Of a stretch of DNA of 64,000 nucleotides, positions 27,455 through 36,210 are shown one piece after another (position 1 is the stretch's first letter; every line of letters begins with the position of its first letter). Location: positions 7,440,001 to 7,504,000 of the forward strand of contig NZ_CP094526.1 in the NCBI RefSeq assembly GCF_029910095.1, given 5' to 3'. The notes beneath the pieces are model-generated. The model was not told where the DNA came from. It did not search any database and saw only the letters and a program-made list of their open reading frames with translations. This DNA comes from Bradyrhizobium sp. ISRA464. GTDB taxonomy: Bacteria > Pseudomonadota > Alphaproteobacteria > Rhizobiales > Xanthobacteraceae. A program made the position numbers and the translations under genes.

Positions 27455-27767
27455 TTGCTGGCACCCTTTGCGGTGGCCGCCATGACATCCCTGACGTACC
27501 AGTCAGCTTCCACCCCATAAGTGCCGAAATGAAGGCAACAAATGGTCATGCCGACTCACGCATTTGCGCAATGCACGAAGCAGTGCGTAGCGCGTCGCGA
27601 CGGGCCAGGGTCATGTCCGTGCAAGGTCAGCGGCCCTTGGGCGAGGGTACCAGCTTTGTTCAAAAGCGATAAAGATACGAATGATGTTCGTTTCCCCGGT
27701 CGGACGCGGACCGGTGCTGCCCACTCGGCCGTTTGCCAGCCTTGATCGTCGAGCAATGAGCCAAAAC

Positions 27768-27980
27768 CTAGGCTGCTTCTACCAGCGATCCCGTCATGTC
27801 CTCCATCGCGGGTACCAGCAATGGAGCATCACAATCCTGCTGAGAGAGCTGGTCCATGAGTTCTCGCAGCCTAGGCGGCAAATCGGCGTAATCGCCTCGC
27901 AGAGCATAGCGCAGTCTCTCGCCGATCTCTTCGCAGATGGCGCGCGCGTGCTCTGGCGCGATCGGATAATGCTCAGTCAT
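27768..27980 (-). CDS. Small NepR-like hypothetical protein
   Basis: A 70-residue acidic protein starting MTEHYPIAPEHARAICEEIG. The segment IGERLRYALR followed by LPPRLRELMDQLSQQD resembles in spacing the two short helices of NepR (IGxxLRxxY ... PxRxxxLLxxLD), the anti-sigma factor that holds EcfG in the general stress response of alphaproteobacteria. No ecfG or phyR gene is in the window. The similarity is by eye only; a plain conserved hypothetical is the safer label. The Met at 27980 is preferred over a basic upstream extension. Confidence 0.5.
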   Translation of the reverse strand: MTEHYPIAPEHARAICEEIGERLRYALRGDYADLPPRLRELMDQLSQQDCDAPLLVPAMEDMTGSLVEAA

Positions 27981-28497
27981 GGACCTGGACCGCTTGTGAA
28001 GACCGGAAGCCGTCAATCTGCATTTCCGCAACCGCAGATCCTGCATAGGCACAGGCGATCGAGACGAGGATCCGAACGGTGCCGAACACAGGTCGTTCTC
28101 TCTTTTCCTTTTCTTTCAATAGCAGGAGGCCGTTGCCGGGCGATTACGGAAACTGGTTCTCACGGCCTTTAGAGGAGTGGTAAACGCGAAGTTCAGGGCT
28201 CGTTTAGGAAGAGAGGTCAACGTCGCCGCGTCAGCTTGCGGCCGGTGTCCGAACCGGCGACCTTGCGGGCGTATTCGATGAACCGCTCGGGGAGCAACGT
28301 CAGCGTGCGACCATTGACGGTGATGAATCCGACCCGGCGCCGGCATTGCGCAGGCGGCGAAGAGCGTCGGCCAGAGGTGATCGAGTCGCAAGATGTCCGC
28401 CGCCGGCCTTCACATCGAGGGCCGGCGGCATTTCTTTTTTCTGAGAGTAGCGAAGCGCGTGTCTGCACGAGCTCCGAAGGGCGGACGTCTCGTCCCG
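27981..28497. other. Gene-poor spacer with one doubtful small frame
   Basis: 517 nt. On the minus strand, near 28217-28340, a frame ends in NGRTLTLLPERFIEYARKVA and has coding-like codon use, but no good start or family was found. It may be the tail of a decayed gene. The rest holds nothing recognisable. Confidence 0.4.
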
Positions 28498-28827
28498 TCA
28501 GGACTTGGCGCCGGCCGCGCCGGCAGGCTCAGCGAGCGCTTCATCCGCCGGCTCCGCGACAACGAATTTGAGCCCGTAGGTCTTGCCGCGGCGCCACACC
28601 ACCTCGCAGGCATAGCGCTTGGAGTGATCGGCGAGCAGCGTCAGCGCGAGCCGGTCCTTCACGTCGAACACCACCTCGCTCACGATCTTGGCGCCGCCAG
28701 GCGAGACGTCGACGACAGCGCATTCGCTGTCGGTCGCGCCGTCGTCGACCGTGATCCAGGCCGCGCGCTTGTTGAGTTGGCGTCGCGGCTCGCGACTGAC
28801 CTTCACCCGTGCCCCGTTGTTCGCCAT
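28498..28827 (-). CDS. PilZ-domain protein
   Basis: A 109-residue single-domain PilZ protein, a likely cyclic-di-GMP receptor. Seen: the N-terminal basic motif REPRRQLNKRAAWI (RxxxR-type), the strand motif CAVVDVSPGGAKIVSE matching the D/NxSxxG consensus, and the C-terminal CEVVWRRGKTYGLKF. The Ala/Glu tail of about 15 residues is variable. Stand-alone PilZ proteins act by protein-protein contact; the target is not evident from the neighbours. Confidence 0.88.
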   Translation of the reverse strand: MANNGARVKVSREPRRQLNKRAAWITVDDGATDSECAVVDVSPGGAKIVSEVVFDVKDRLALTLLADHSKRYACEVVWRRGKTYGLKFVVAEPADEALAEPAGAAGAKS

Positions 28828-29141
28828 CGTCGTGACCCTTGAGGACGTTGGGCGCCGCGCGCGTCGCGTAACGCGCTGGCCGTTCGGCGCTCAACCGCTC
28901 ACGCCACAATGCCGCCCTCCCCGTAAAGTCCGGCTTAGCGCGATCGCTTGAACTTTACCGGAATCTTGACACGGCCTTTAAGCAACAAGGATTCCGCAAT
29001 TGCATCAGCGGGATACCGGTCGCGTCGGAAACCTTCAGCTTGACTCGGTGACGGCACTGTTGATGAAGTGCCGCCGTGGCACGAGCCACATCCCCTGCAA
29101 CAAGAGCGGCTTCAAGACGCCTCTTTCGACGGAAACGACCC
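28828..29141. other. Intergenic region before the acyl-CoA ligase gene
   Basis: 314 nt. Divergent promoter space between the PilZ gene and the ligase gene. TCTTGACACGGCC near 28966 resembles a -35 element, but no good -10 was paired with it. No gene or repeat was recognised. Confidence 0.4.
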
Positions 29142-30659
29142 ATGCTGATCCCCCTCGCCGACGTGCCGCGCTGGTATGCCGAACGTAAACCCGCGGCTGC
29201 CATCGCCGTCAGTCACGGCCAGGACGCGCTGACCTGGGAGCAGCTCGAGCGCCGGGCGAATGCGCGGGCGCGCGCCTTTGCCGCCAAGGGCGTCAAGCCC
29301 GGCGACTTCGTCGCGATCGGGCTGCCCAACAGCAACGCCTTTTTCGAGACCAGCTTTGCGGTGTGGAAATGCGGCGCGACCCCGACCTCGCTGTCGTGGC
29401 GGCTGCCGCGCGGCGAGGCCGCCGCGGTGCTCGACATTCTCAAGCCCGCGCTGGTGGTCGGCGGCGAAGCCGACTGGAATGCGCCGAATTCGCTGCCGGC
29501 GAATTTCGTGCCGGAAGGATTTTCCGATGAGCCGCTGACGGCTCCGATCGCGCGCTACTGGAAGGCGATGACGAGCGGCGGCTCGACGGGACGGCCGAAG
29601 GTGATCCTCGATCACGGCCCCGCCGTGGTCGACACTACGACGCCGCTGCCGCTCGGGATTCCCCTGGAGGCATCGCTGCTGAATCCGGGACCGCTCTATC
29701 ACAACGCGCCGTTCATCCTGTCGCATTATGCGCTGTTCGGCGGCGGACGGCTGACCGGCATGGTGAAGTTCGACGCCGAGGAGACGCTGCGGCTGATCGA
29801 GCGCGAGCTTGTGCAATGGGTGAACTTCGTGCCGACCATGATGCACCGGATCTGGGCGTTGCCCGAGGAGGTGCGCAACCGCTACGACGTCTCCAGCCTG
29901 CAGATGGTGTTTCACATGGCGGCCCCGATGCCGCCCTGGCTGAAGGAGAAGTGGATCGAATGGCTCGGGCCGGAGCGAATCTGGGAGCTCTATGGCGGCA
30001 CCGAGCGGCAAGGCGCCTGCGTGATCTCGGGCGTCGAATGGCTGGCGCACAAGGGCTCGGTCGGCAAGATCGGCGAGACCGCGAAGCTGCGCATCATCGG
30101 CGAGGACGGCAACGACGTAGCACCCGGCGATACCGGCGAGATCTACTTCCTGCCCAATGAAGGCGCCGGCACCACCTATCACTATCTCGGTGCTGCGCCG
30201 AAGCGGCGGCCGGACGGCTGGGAATCGCTCGGCGACATCGGCCGGCTCGACGAGGAAGGCTATCTCTATCTCGGCGACCGTCTCGCCGACATGGTGCTGC
30301 GCGGCGGCGCCAACATCTATCCGGCCGAGGTCGAGGCCGCGGTGAGCGCGCATCCCGAGGTGCGCTCCTGCGTTGTGGTCGGCCTGCCCGATCCGGAATT
30401 CGGCCAGCGCGTGCACGCGATCCTCGAGCTCGCCGACGACGCGGATGCGCAAAAGATCGCCGACGGCATGGGCGACTTCCTGAGCGACCGGCTGAGCCGC
30501 TACAAGCATCCGGAAAGTTTTGAGCGCGTTGGCGCGCCGCTGCGCGACGATTCCGGAAAAGTCCGCCGCACGCTGCTGCGCGACGAGCGCGCCGCCTGGA
30601 TCAAGGAGGACCGCGCGTTCCGCATCATGCCGGCGCGCAAGCCGTCAAGGAGCAATTGA
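29142..30659 (+). CDS. AMP-forming acyl-CoA synthetase/ligase
   Basis: A 505-residue member of the ANL superfamily, activating a carboxylic acid to its acyl-AMP and then the CoA thioester. Motifs: the P-loop MTSGGSTGRPKVI, LYHNAPFILSHYALFGGG, the aromatic/adenine motif WELYGGTERQG, the hinge LYLGDRLADMVLRGGANIYP and the catalytic-lysine region SGKVRRTLLRDE. Lys in GKVRR is the expected adenylation lysine. The overall pattern recalls bile-acid/medium-chain CoA ligases, but the substrate cannot be read from sequence. The start MLIPLADVPRW at 29142 is chosen over an Arg-rich extension. Confidence 0.92.
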   Translation: MLIPLADVPRWYAERKPAAAIAVSHGQDALTWEQLERRANARARAFAAKGVKPGDFVAIGLPNSNAFFETSFAVWKCGATPTSLSWRLPRGEAAAVLDILKPALVVGGEADWNAPNSLPANFVPEGFSDEPLTAPIARYWKAMTSGGSTGRPKVILDHGPAVVDTTTPLPLGIPLEASLLNPGPLYHNAPFILSHYALFGGGRLTGMVKFDAEETLRLIERELVQWVNFVPTMMHRIWALPEEVRNRYDVSSLQMVFHMAAPMPPWLKEKWIEWLGPERIWELYGGTERQGACVISGVEWLAHKGSVGKIGETAKLRIIGEDGNDVAPGDTGEIYFLPNEGAGTTYHYLGAAPKRRPDGWESLGDIGRLDEEGYLYLGDRLADMVLRGGANIYPAEVEAAVSAHPEVRSCVVVGLPDPEFGQRVHAILELADDADAQKIADGMGDFLSDRLSRYKHPESFERVGAPLRDDSGKVRRTLLRDERAAWIKEDRAFRIMPARKPSRSN

Positions 30660-30803
30660 GTTCAATTCATCTTGCGAGGGGCCGGTCTGCACGCCACATG
30701 AGCTGTGCAGGCGGCCGCTTAAGGTATATCTTTTCAGCTTCCCTGCCGGCAGAACCTCGGATTTACTTCAGGTTCCCTCGCCCTGCACGCCAGGAGATCC
30801 TTC

Positions 30804-31775
30804 ATGCCTTCATTGACCGAATGGAAAGTGCCGCCGGCCTTTCAGCCTCGCTCCGAAGATTATCGCTTCGATCTCGATCGCGCGCTGACGAGCGTGGTCG
30901 GCCTGCATTCGATCATTCCGCCTGACGCGTTCAGCGCCGAGACGCTCGGCACCGAGCGCGCCGGCAATGGCGTGCTGATCGACGACGGGCTGGTGCTGAC
31001 GATCGGCTACCTGATCACAGAAGCCGAAGCGGTGTGGCTGCATCTCGGCGACGGCCGTGCGGTCGAGGGACATGCGCTCGGCTTCGATTTCGAATCCGGC
31101 TTCGGCCTGGTGCAGGCGCTCGGCCGGCTCGATCTCGACCCGTTGCCGATCGGCTCGTCCGCGGCCACGCGGATCGGCGACAATGTCGTGGTCGGCGGCG
31201 CCGGCGGACGCACGCGCTCGGTCGCAAGCCAGATTGCGGCGAAGCAGGAATTCGCCGGCTACTGGGAGTATTTGCTCGACGAGGCGATCTTCACTCATCC
31301 GGCGCATCCGAACTGGGGCGGCACCGGGCTGATCTCCGATACCGGCGAGCTGCTCGGCATCGGCTCGCTGCAGCTCGAACGCGAGCGCTCGGGCCGGGCG
31401 GAGCACGTCAACATGATCGTGCCGATCGACCTCTTGAATCCGGTGCTGAACGATCTGCGCAAATTCGGCCGCGTCAACAAGCCGGCGCGCCCCTGGCTCG
31501 GCATGTACACAACCGAGATCGACAACCGTGTCGTCGTGGTCGGCATCGCCGGCAAGGGACCGGCGGCGCGCGCCGAACTGAAGACCGGCGACGTGATCCT
31601 GGCGGTCGCAGGCGAGAAGATGACGAGCCAGACCGACTTCTACCGCACGCTGTGGTCGCTCGGCTCCGCCGGCGTCGACGTGCCGCTGACCGTCTACCAC
31701 GAGGGCGTCACCTTCGACGTGACGCTGACCTCGATCGACCGCACCAAGCTGTTGAAGGCGCCGAGGCTGCACTGA
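30804..31775 (+). CDS. HtrA-like trypsin-fold/PDZ protein lacking the catalytic triad
   Basis: A 323-residue protein with the order of an S1C (DegP/HtrA) protease: GNGVLIDDGLVLTIGYLITE, LGDGRAVEGHALGFDFESG, IGDNVVVGGAGG, then PNWGGTGLISDTGELLGIGS and a C-terminal PDZ domain (residues about 230-310, KGPAARAELKTGDVILAVAG). The three catalytic positions are changed. The His of LTNAHV is Tyr69, the Asp is Gly99, and the Ser of GNSGG is Trp171. It should therefore be a non-proteolytic scaffold or chaperone. No signal peptide is seen, which suggests a cytoplasmic location. Preceded by CAGGAGATCCTTC. Follows the CoA ligase gene by 144 nt. Confidence 0.85.
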   Translation: MPSLTEWKVPPAFQPRSEDYRFDLDRALTSVVGLHSIIPPDAFSAETLGTERAGNGVLIDDGLVLTIGYLITEAEAVWLHLGDGRAVEGHALGFDFESGFGLVQALGRLDLDPLPIGSSAATRIGDNVVVGGAGGRTRSVASQIAAKQEFAGYWEYLLDEAIFTHPAHPNWGGTGLISDTGELLGIGSLQLERERSGRAEHVNMIVPIDLLNPVLNDLRKFGRVNKPARPWLGMYTTEIDNRVVVVGIAGKGPAARAELKTGDVILAVAGEKMTSQTDFYRTLWSLGSAGVDVPLTVYHEGVTFDVTLTSIDRTKLLKAPRLH

Positions 31776-31814
31776 AGCGCAATTTCGGATGAATGATACT
31801 ATCCACGGGCTCGC

Positions 31815-31942
31815 ACCACCTCTCCCGCTTGCGGGGGAGGACGTATCGCATCGTAGATGCGATACGGTTGGGGCTCCACTCAAAGATTTTCGCTCGTGGC
31901 AACACCCCCACCCCGGCCCTCCCCCGCAAGCGGGAGAGGGAG
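31815..31942. repeat. Palindromic intergenic repeat, family H
   Basis: The outer arms ACCTCTCCCGCTTGCGGGGG and CCCTCCCCCGCAAGCGGGAG are inverse complements. The inner parts carry CGCATCGTAGATGCGAT. It separates the protease-like gene from the hydrolase gene. Confidence 0.75.
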
Positions 31943-32010
31943 TGCTGTCCCCGTGTAACTGCACCTCACCCTCATCTTCTCACGCTCTAGCACCAGGAAG
32001 GATGGCACCG

Positions 32011-33075
32011 ATGAGCGAGGCCGTGGTGGACGACATGGTGGCCGTGCTGCCACCGCTGTTGCAGACGCTGGAATCGCTGTCGTTCGTCGCGCGCAATCTC
32101 AACCCGCCGGATTTCGGCCGCGTGATGCAAATCGCGGGCGAACCCGACGAAGCCTTGCAGGCGGTGCGGCCGCGGCTCGCCGACTGGCCGGAAAAATTCG
32201 CGCACATCAAGACGGCGCTCGAAGCCGCAATCGATGCCGCGCTGGCGGGCTATGCGGGCCTGCGCGCGGTGCAGAACGGCGAGGGCGATCTCGTCAGCGT
32301 GTTCCGCGCGCTGCGCTATTTGCCGCGGGCGCAGGAGGCGCTCTATCCGCTCACCGAGCTGCCGCCGGTGAGCGGATTCTTCATCGCGCCGGAATTGCGC
32401 GAGGACGCCGAGCTGCAGGCCACGCTCGCGGCCGCGCCCAATGAGAACACCGGCATGTTTCACGAGCGCAACGAACCTGGCAGCCGCGGCGGCTTCTCGA
32501 TGTACGTGCCGGAATATTATACGCCCGATCGCGCCTGGCCGCTGGTGATGGCGCTGCACGGCGGCAGCGGCAACGGCCGCGGTTTCCTGTGGAGCTGGCT
32601 GCGCGATGCCCGTAGCCGCGGCGCCATCCTGATCGCGCCGACCGCGACGGGATCGACCTGGGCGCTGATGGGCAACGACAGCGATACGCCGAACCTCAAC
32701 CGCATTCTCGACCAGGTGCGTGAACGCTGGCGGATCGACGAGACGCGCATGCTGCTGACCGGCATGAGCGACGGCGGCACGTTCAGCTACGTCACCGGCC
32801 TCGACGGCGCCTCGCGCTTCACGCATCTTGCTCCCGTTGCGGCAACTTTCCATCCGCTGATGGCGGAGATCGCCGATGCGGACCGCTTACGGGGCCTGCC
32901 GATCTTCATCACCCATGGCCGCCTCGACTGGATGTTTCCGGTGCAGGCCGCACGGCAGACCCAGGGACTGCTGTCGGCCGCCGGCGCCAGGGTGATCTAT
33001 CGCGAGCTTGACGATCTCAGCCACGCCTATCCCCGCGAGATCAACGGCGAGATATTGCAGTGGCTGAACGGATGA
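32011..33075 (+). CDS. Alpha/beta hydrolase (phospholipase/carboxylesterase-like)
   Basis: A 354-residue protein. The C-terminal half (from about residue 165) is an alpha/beta hydrolase: VMALHGGSGNGRGFLWSWLR (oxyanion region), the nucleophile elbow LLTGMSDGGTFSYV with Ser in GMSDGG, the acid region ITHGRLDWMFPVQAARQ and the His in DLSHAYPREING. The first 160 residues are helical and not recognised; they may be a lid or a separate domain. The start at 32011 is set by AGGAAGG at 31995-32001; an ATG at 32002 is too close to it. The last codons are followed by a small TM protein gene. Confidence 0.85.
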   Translation: MSEAVVDDMVAVLPPLLQTLESLSFVARNLNPPDFGRVMQIAGEPDEALQAVRPRLADWPEKFAHIKTALEAAIDAALAGYAGLRAVQNGEGDLVSVFRALRYLPRAQEALYPLTELPPVSGFFIAPELREDAELQATLAAAPNENTGMFHERNEPGSRGGFSMYVPEYYTPDRAWPLVMALHGGSGNGRGFLWSWLRDARSRGAILIAPTATGSTWALMGNDSDTPNLNRILDQVRERWRIDETRMLLTGMSDGGTFSYVTGLDGASRFTHLAPVAATFHPLMAEIADADRLRGLPIFITHGRLDWMFPVQAARQTQGLLSAAGARVIYRELDDLSHAYPREINGEILQWLNG

Positions 33076-33176
33076 TCTGGCGGCCGCCACCATTTCGCCA
33101 TCGGAACGCCTCGTGCCGCTGCCCCGGAACCATCCCCTCCGCCTCGACGTTATCCGCCAACACCGGAGGACTCGTG

Positions 33177-33383
33177 ATGCAGACCTTTTTCGGAATGATC
33201 TTGGGCGCGCTGCTACTGGTCGCCGGCGTCTATGTCTACGATTCCATGCAGACATCGAGCGTGGCGAACGGACAGGTGGCGCAGGAAAACCGGACACTCG
33301 TCAATTGGGATGTCGCGGCTCAGGACTGGAACGCGCTGAAGGCGCGGGCCCATGAGGAATGGACCAAGGTCGCATCGAAGTAA
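33177..33383 (+). CDS. Small single-TM hypothetical protein
   Basis: A 68-residue protein with one N-terminal TM segment (FFGMILGALLLVAGVYVYDS) and a short polar tail (LVNWDVAAQDWNALKARAHE). The ATG at 33177 follows CCGGAGGACTCGTG. An IS630-type element is inserted one base after its TAA stop codon, so the protein is intact but its terminator may have been displaced. Confidence 0.7.
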   Translation: MQTFFGMILGALLLVAGVYVYDSMQTSSVANGQVAQENRTLVNWDVAAQDWNALKARAHEEWTKVASK

Positions 33384-33385
33384 TA

Positions 33386-34550
33386 CCAACGGCCCCCGGA
33401 TTTGACTCACATTTGGGATTCCCAAATCAGTGAGTTTCTGAATCGATGTTGCTGCGTAGACAGGAGCAATATCGATGGGGGCAGCGGTAGCGATTACGCG
33501 GCTTGATTTGACCGCGGGCGAGCTTCGGAAGGCGGCGCGCAGAGAGAAGAATAGTACGGTAGCGCGGCGGATATTGGCGCTTGCGCTTGTGCTGGAGGGC
33601 GCGGACCGCAAGAAGGCAGCCGAAAGTTGCGGGATGGATCGTCAGACCCTGCGGGACTGGGTGCATCGTTATAACGCCGAAGGCTTGGCGGGACTGCGGT
33701 CGCGCAAACCGACGGGACCGCGGTCGCGGCTGACGACAGAGCAGCAGGCCGAATTGGCCGCGTTGGTCGAGGCCGGTCCCGATCCTGAGCAGCATGGGGT
33801 CGTACGTTGGCGGCGGGTGGATTTGCGCGACGCGCTTGAGCGGCGGTTTGGCGTCAAACTGCACGAACGTTCGGTCGGCAAGGTTCTGGCCAAGCTCGGG
33901 TACCGCCGGCTCTCGGTGCGGCCGCGCCATCCGCAAGCCGATGAAGCGGCTCAGGAAGCGTTCAAAAAAACTTTGCTACGACCCTCACGACAACGCTCCC
34001 CGCTCACGCCCAAGGCAAGCCGATCGAAATCTGGTTCCAGGACGAGGCGCGGATCGGCCAGCAGGGCACGCTGACACGCGTGTGGGCCAAGCGTGGCTCA
34101 CGGCCTCGCGCGCCGCGCGATCGACGTTACGATTGGGCTTATCTCTTCGGTGCCGCCTGTCCTCAACGTGGCGTCGCCGCGGGTCTTGTCATGCCGACGG
34201 CAAATGCAGAGGCGATGTCACTGCATTTGGAGGCAATCAGCCGCAAAGTTGCACCCGACGCACATGCCGTTCTCGTCTTCGACGGCGCCGGCTATCACAG
34301 TGCCGGCACCGTCCGAGCTCCGGAAAATATCACTCTGTTACAGCTGCCGCCTTATGCGCCCGAGCTCAATCCGATTGAAAACGTCTGGCAGTACCTGCGC
34401 GCCAACAAGCTCGCCATCACCGTCTTCGACGACTACGACGATATCGTCGCCAAGACCTGCGAAGCCTGGAACTTCTTCGCAAATGATCCAGATCGCATCG
34501 CCTCAATCACAAGCCGCACTTGGGCAACAGTCAATCCTTAGGGCCATTGG
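33386..34550 (+). mobile_element. IS630-family insertion sequence
   Basis: A 1165-bp element bounded by imperfect terminal inverted repeats (left CCAACGGCCCCCGGATT, right end read inward CCAATGGCCCTAAGGATT) and flanked by TA dinucleotides at 33384-33385 and 34551-34552. This is the TA target duplication typical of IS630/Tc1-type elements. It holds one transposase in two overlapping frames. Confidence 0.9.
33475..34541 (+). CDS. IS630-family transposase, two frames joined by -1 frameshift
   Basis: The first frame (33475 to 34074) encodes the helix-turn-helix part: RKKAAESCGMDRQTLRDWVH and the second HTH ending RPRHPQADEAAQEAFKK. At the run of seven A at 33964-33970, a shift of -1 leads into KNFATTL and the DDE domain: IEIWFQDEARIGQQG (first Asp), AVLVFDGAGYHSAG (second Asp) and PYAPELNPIENVWQYLR (Glu). 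All three catalytic acids are present in the joined product of about 355 residues, so the break looks like a programmed slip rather than decay. Stop at 34539-34541, just inside the right inverted repeat. Confidence 0.88.
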
Positions 34551-34627
34551 TATAAGGCCTTATCCGGAACGCCCCACAGCAACCGGCCTCTCCCCTACAG
34601 AAGAGGCCGTGACTCGTTGCGACGGGT

Positions 34628-35302
34628 TTAGTTCTTCTCGATCTTGCGGCCCATATTCGCCTTGCGGGCGTCGGCGATGGCCTGCTCGAACTGATCCATC
34701 GTGAGCACGCCGGGCACGCGATATTTGCCGACGATGAAGGACGGCGTGCCGTTGAATCCGAAGGCTTCCGCCTGCTCGTTGTTGCGCGCGAGCACCGCGT
34801 CGATCGCCTTCGCGTTGGCGTTGAGATCCTTGTTGAGGCGATCCATGTCGAGGCCGGCGCCCGAGAGCAATTCGCTGACGCGCGGCTCGGTGATGCGCGA
34901 ATTGACCGCCATCATCGCCTCATGCGCGACCAGGAATTTGTTCTGGTAACGCGCGGCGAGCGCCATCCGCGCGGCAACCTTGGACACCGGCCCCAGGATC
35001 GGCCAGTCCTTCAGCACCAGCCGGACCTTGCCGTCGTCCTGCACCACCTGGCGCAGCTCCGGTTCGAGCTTGCGGCAATACGGGCAGTTGTAGTCGAACC
35101 ATTCGACGATGGTGATGTCGCCGTCGGGATTGCCCGCCACCGGGATATCCGGGTCGCGCAGCACCTGCGCTTCGGTCAGGACCTTCTCTTCTTCCTCGGC
35201 ACAGGCGGCTCCCGCGGCCAGCAGGGCGACGCCGGCACCGAACAGGCCAAGCGCGTCGCGGCGGGTGGGGGTGATCACGGATGGTCTCGTCAAGCGGTTC
35301 AT
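34628..35302 (-). CDS. DsbA-family thiol-disulfide oxidoreductase
   Basis: A 224-residue periplasmic thioredoxin-fold protein. An N-terminal twin-Arg-like signal (TRRDALGLFGAGVALLAAGA) precedes the mature part. The active-site motif is DYNCPYCRKLEPELRQ, and the cis-Pro loop is GFNGTPSFIVGKYRVPG. Length and domain order fit the DsbA/DsbG-like (BdbD/ScsC) group with a helical insertion. Preceded by the TauE exporter gene on the same strand (36 nt gap). A DsbB homologue lies at 41649-42224 and could reoxidise it. Confidence 0.9.
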   Translation of the reverse strand: MNRLTRPSVITPTRRDALGLFGAGVALLAAGAACAEEEEKVLTEAQVLRDPDIPVAGNPDGDITIVEWFDYNCPYCRKLEPELRQVVQDDGKVRLVLKDWPILGPVSKVAARMALAARYQNKFLVAHEAMMAVNSRITEPRVSELLSGAGLDMDRLNKDLNANAKAIDAVLARNNEQAEAFGFNGTPSFIVGKYRVPGVLTMDQFEQAIADARKANMGRKIEKN

Positions 35303-35337
35303 ATCTGGCTTTCGCGGGGGGCCCTTCGTTCCTACGC

Positions 35338-36120
35338 TCAGGACCCGTGGATGTTACGCACCAGCATATAGATTGCCACCACGATAATGACAGTCGCGAA
35401 TACGATATTGAGCGCACCGCGGCGTACCGACAGGTGCCGGGCGCTGCGCGTTCCCACCAACCCCCCGGCGATGCCGCCCGCGACGAATAGCGCCGCCAGC
35501 CCCCACGACACCAGCCCGGACCATGCATAGCTCAACGCCGTCGTCATGCCGAAGGCGGTGACGGCGACCAGCGAGGAGCTGACCGCGTTCATGATCGGCA
35601 TGCCGGTCGCCAGCATCAGGGCCGGCACGATCAGGAAGCCGCCGCCGATGCCGAAAAAGCCCGACATGGTGCCGGTCGTAAGCCCGAGGCCGACGATCGC
35701 CGGCATGTTGTCCATGCTGAACTTGACATCGGTCACTCCGACCCGCGCGCGGGCCTTCAGCATCAGGGCGGCAATCACCAGCATCACCAGCGCGAACAGC
35801 GCGAGCAGCCTCTGCCCGTCGAGCATCTTGCCGAGGATCGAGCCGCCGAACGCGCCACACATGCCGGCGAGCGCGAACACGATCGCGCAGGACCAGATCA
35901 CCGTGCCGCCGCGGGCATGGTTGGAGAGATTGATTGCGGCATTGGCGGCGACCGCGATCGCCGACGTGCCGATCGCGACATGCGGCTCGGGCACGCCAAC
36001 CACATAGACCATCAGCGGCACCGCCAGGATCGATCCACCGCCGCCGACCAGGCCGAGCGAAAAACCGACCAGCATGCCCGATGCCAGTCCGAGCAAACTT
36101 TGCGTTGCGGAGAAGACCAA
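35338..36120 (-). CDS. TauE/SafE-family sulfite/anion exporter
   Basis: A 260-residue integral membrane protein with about eight TM segments and the family's two glycine-rich repeats: GLVGGGGSILAVPLMVYVVG near the N-terminus and GFFGIGGGFLIVPALMLATG near the middle. Such proteins export small organosulfur or other anions. The first possible start is TTG at 36120; the ATG 15 codons later would cut into the first TM segment, so TTG is kept with reservation. Probably co-transcribed with the DsbA-like gene 35 nt downstream. Confidence 0.88.
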   Translation of the reverse strand: MVFSATQSLLGLASGMLVGFSLGLVGGGGSILAVPLMVYVVGVPEPHVAIGTSAIAVAANAAINLSNHARGGTVIWSCAIVFALAGMCGAFGGSILGKMLDGQRLLALFALVMLVIAALMLKARARVGVTDVKFSMDNMPAIVGLGLTTGTMSGFFGIGGGFLIVPALMLATGMPIMNAVSSSLVAVTAFGMTTALSYAWSGLVSWGLAALFVAGGIAGGLVGTRSARHLSVRRGALNIVFATVIIVVAIYMLVRNIHGS

Positions 36121-36210
36121 GGGGAACAGACTCGCGTTTGAGGCGGCAACCCTAGAAGGATTTGCTGCCCAACGCCATACTCATAGCACAAAACTGCACT
36201 GCAATTGCCG

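Noticed and set aside
26487..27672. Several hypothetical frames in the repeat block
   Set aside because: Ser/Arg/Pro-rich products that follow the repeats rather than a gene; codon use is not coding-like.
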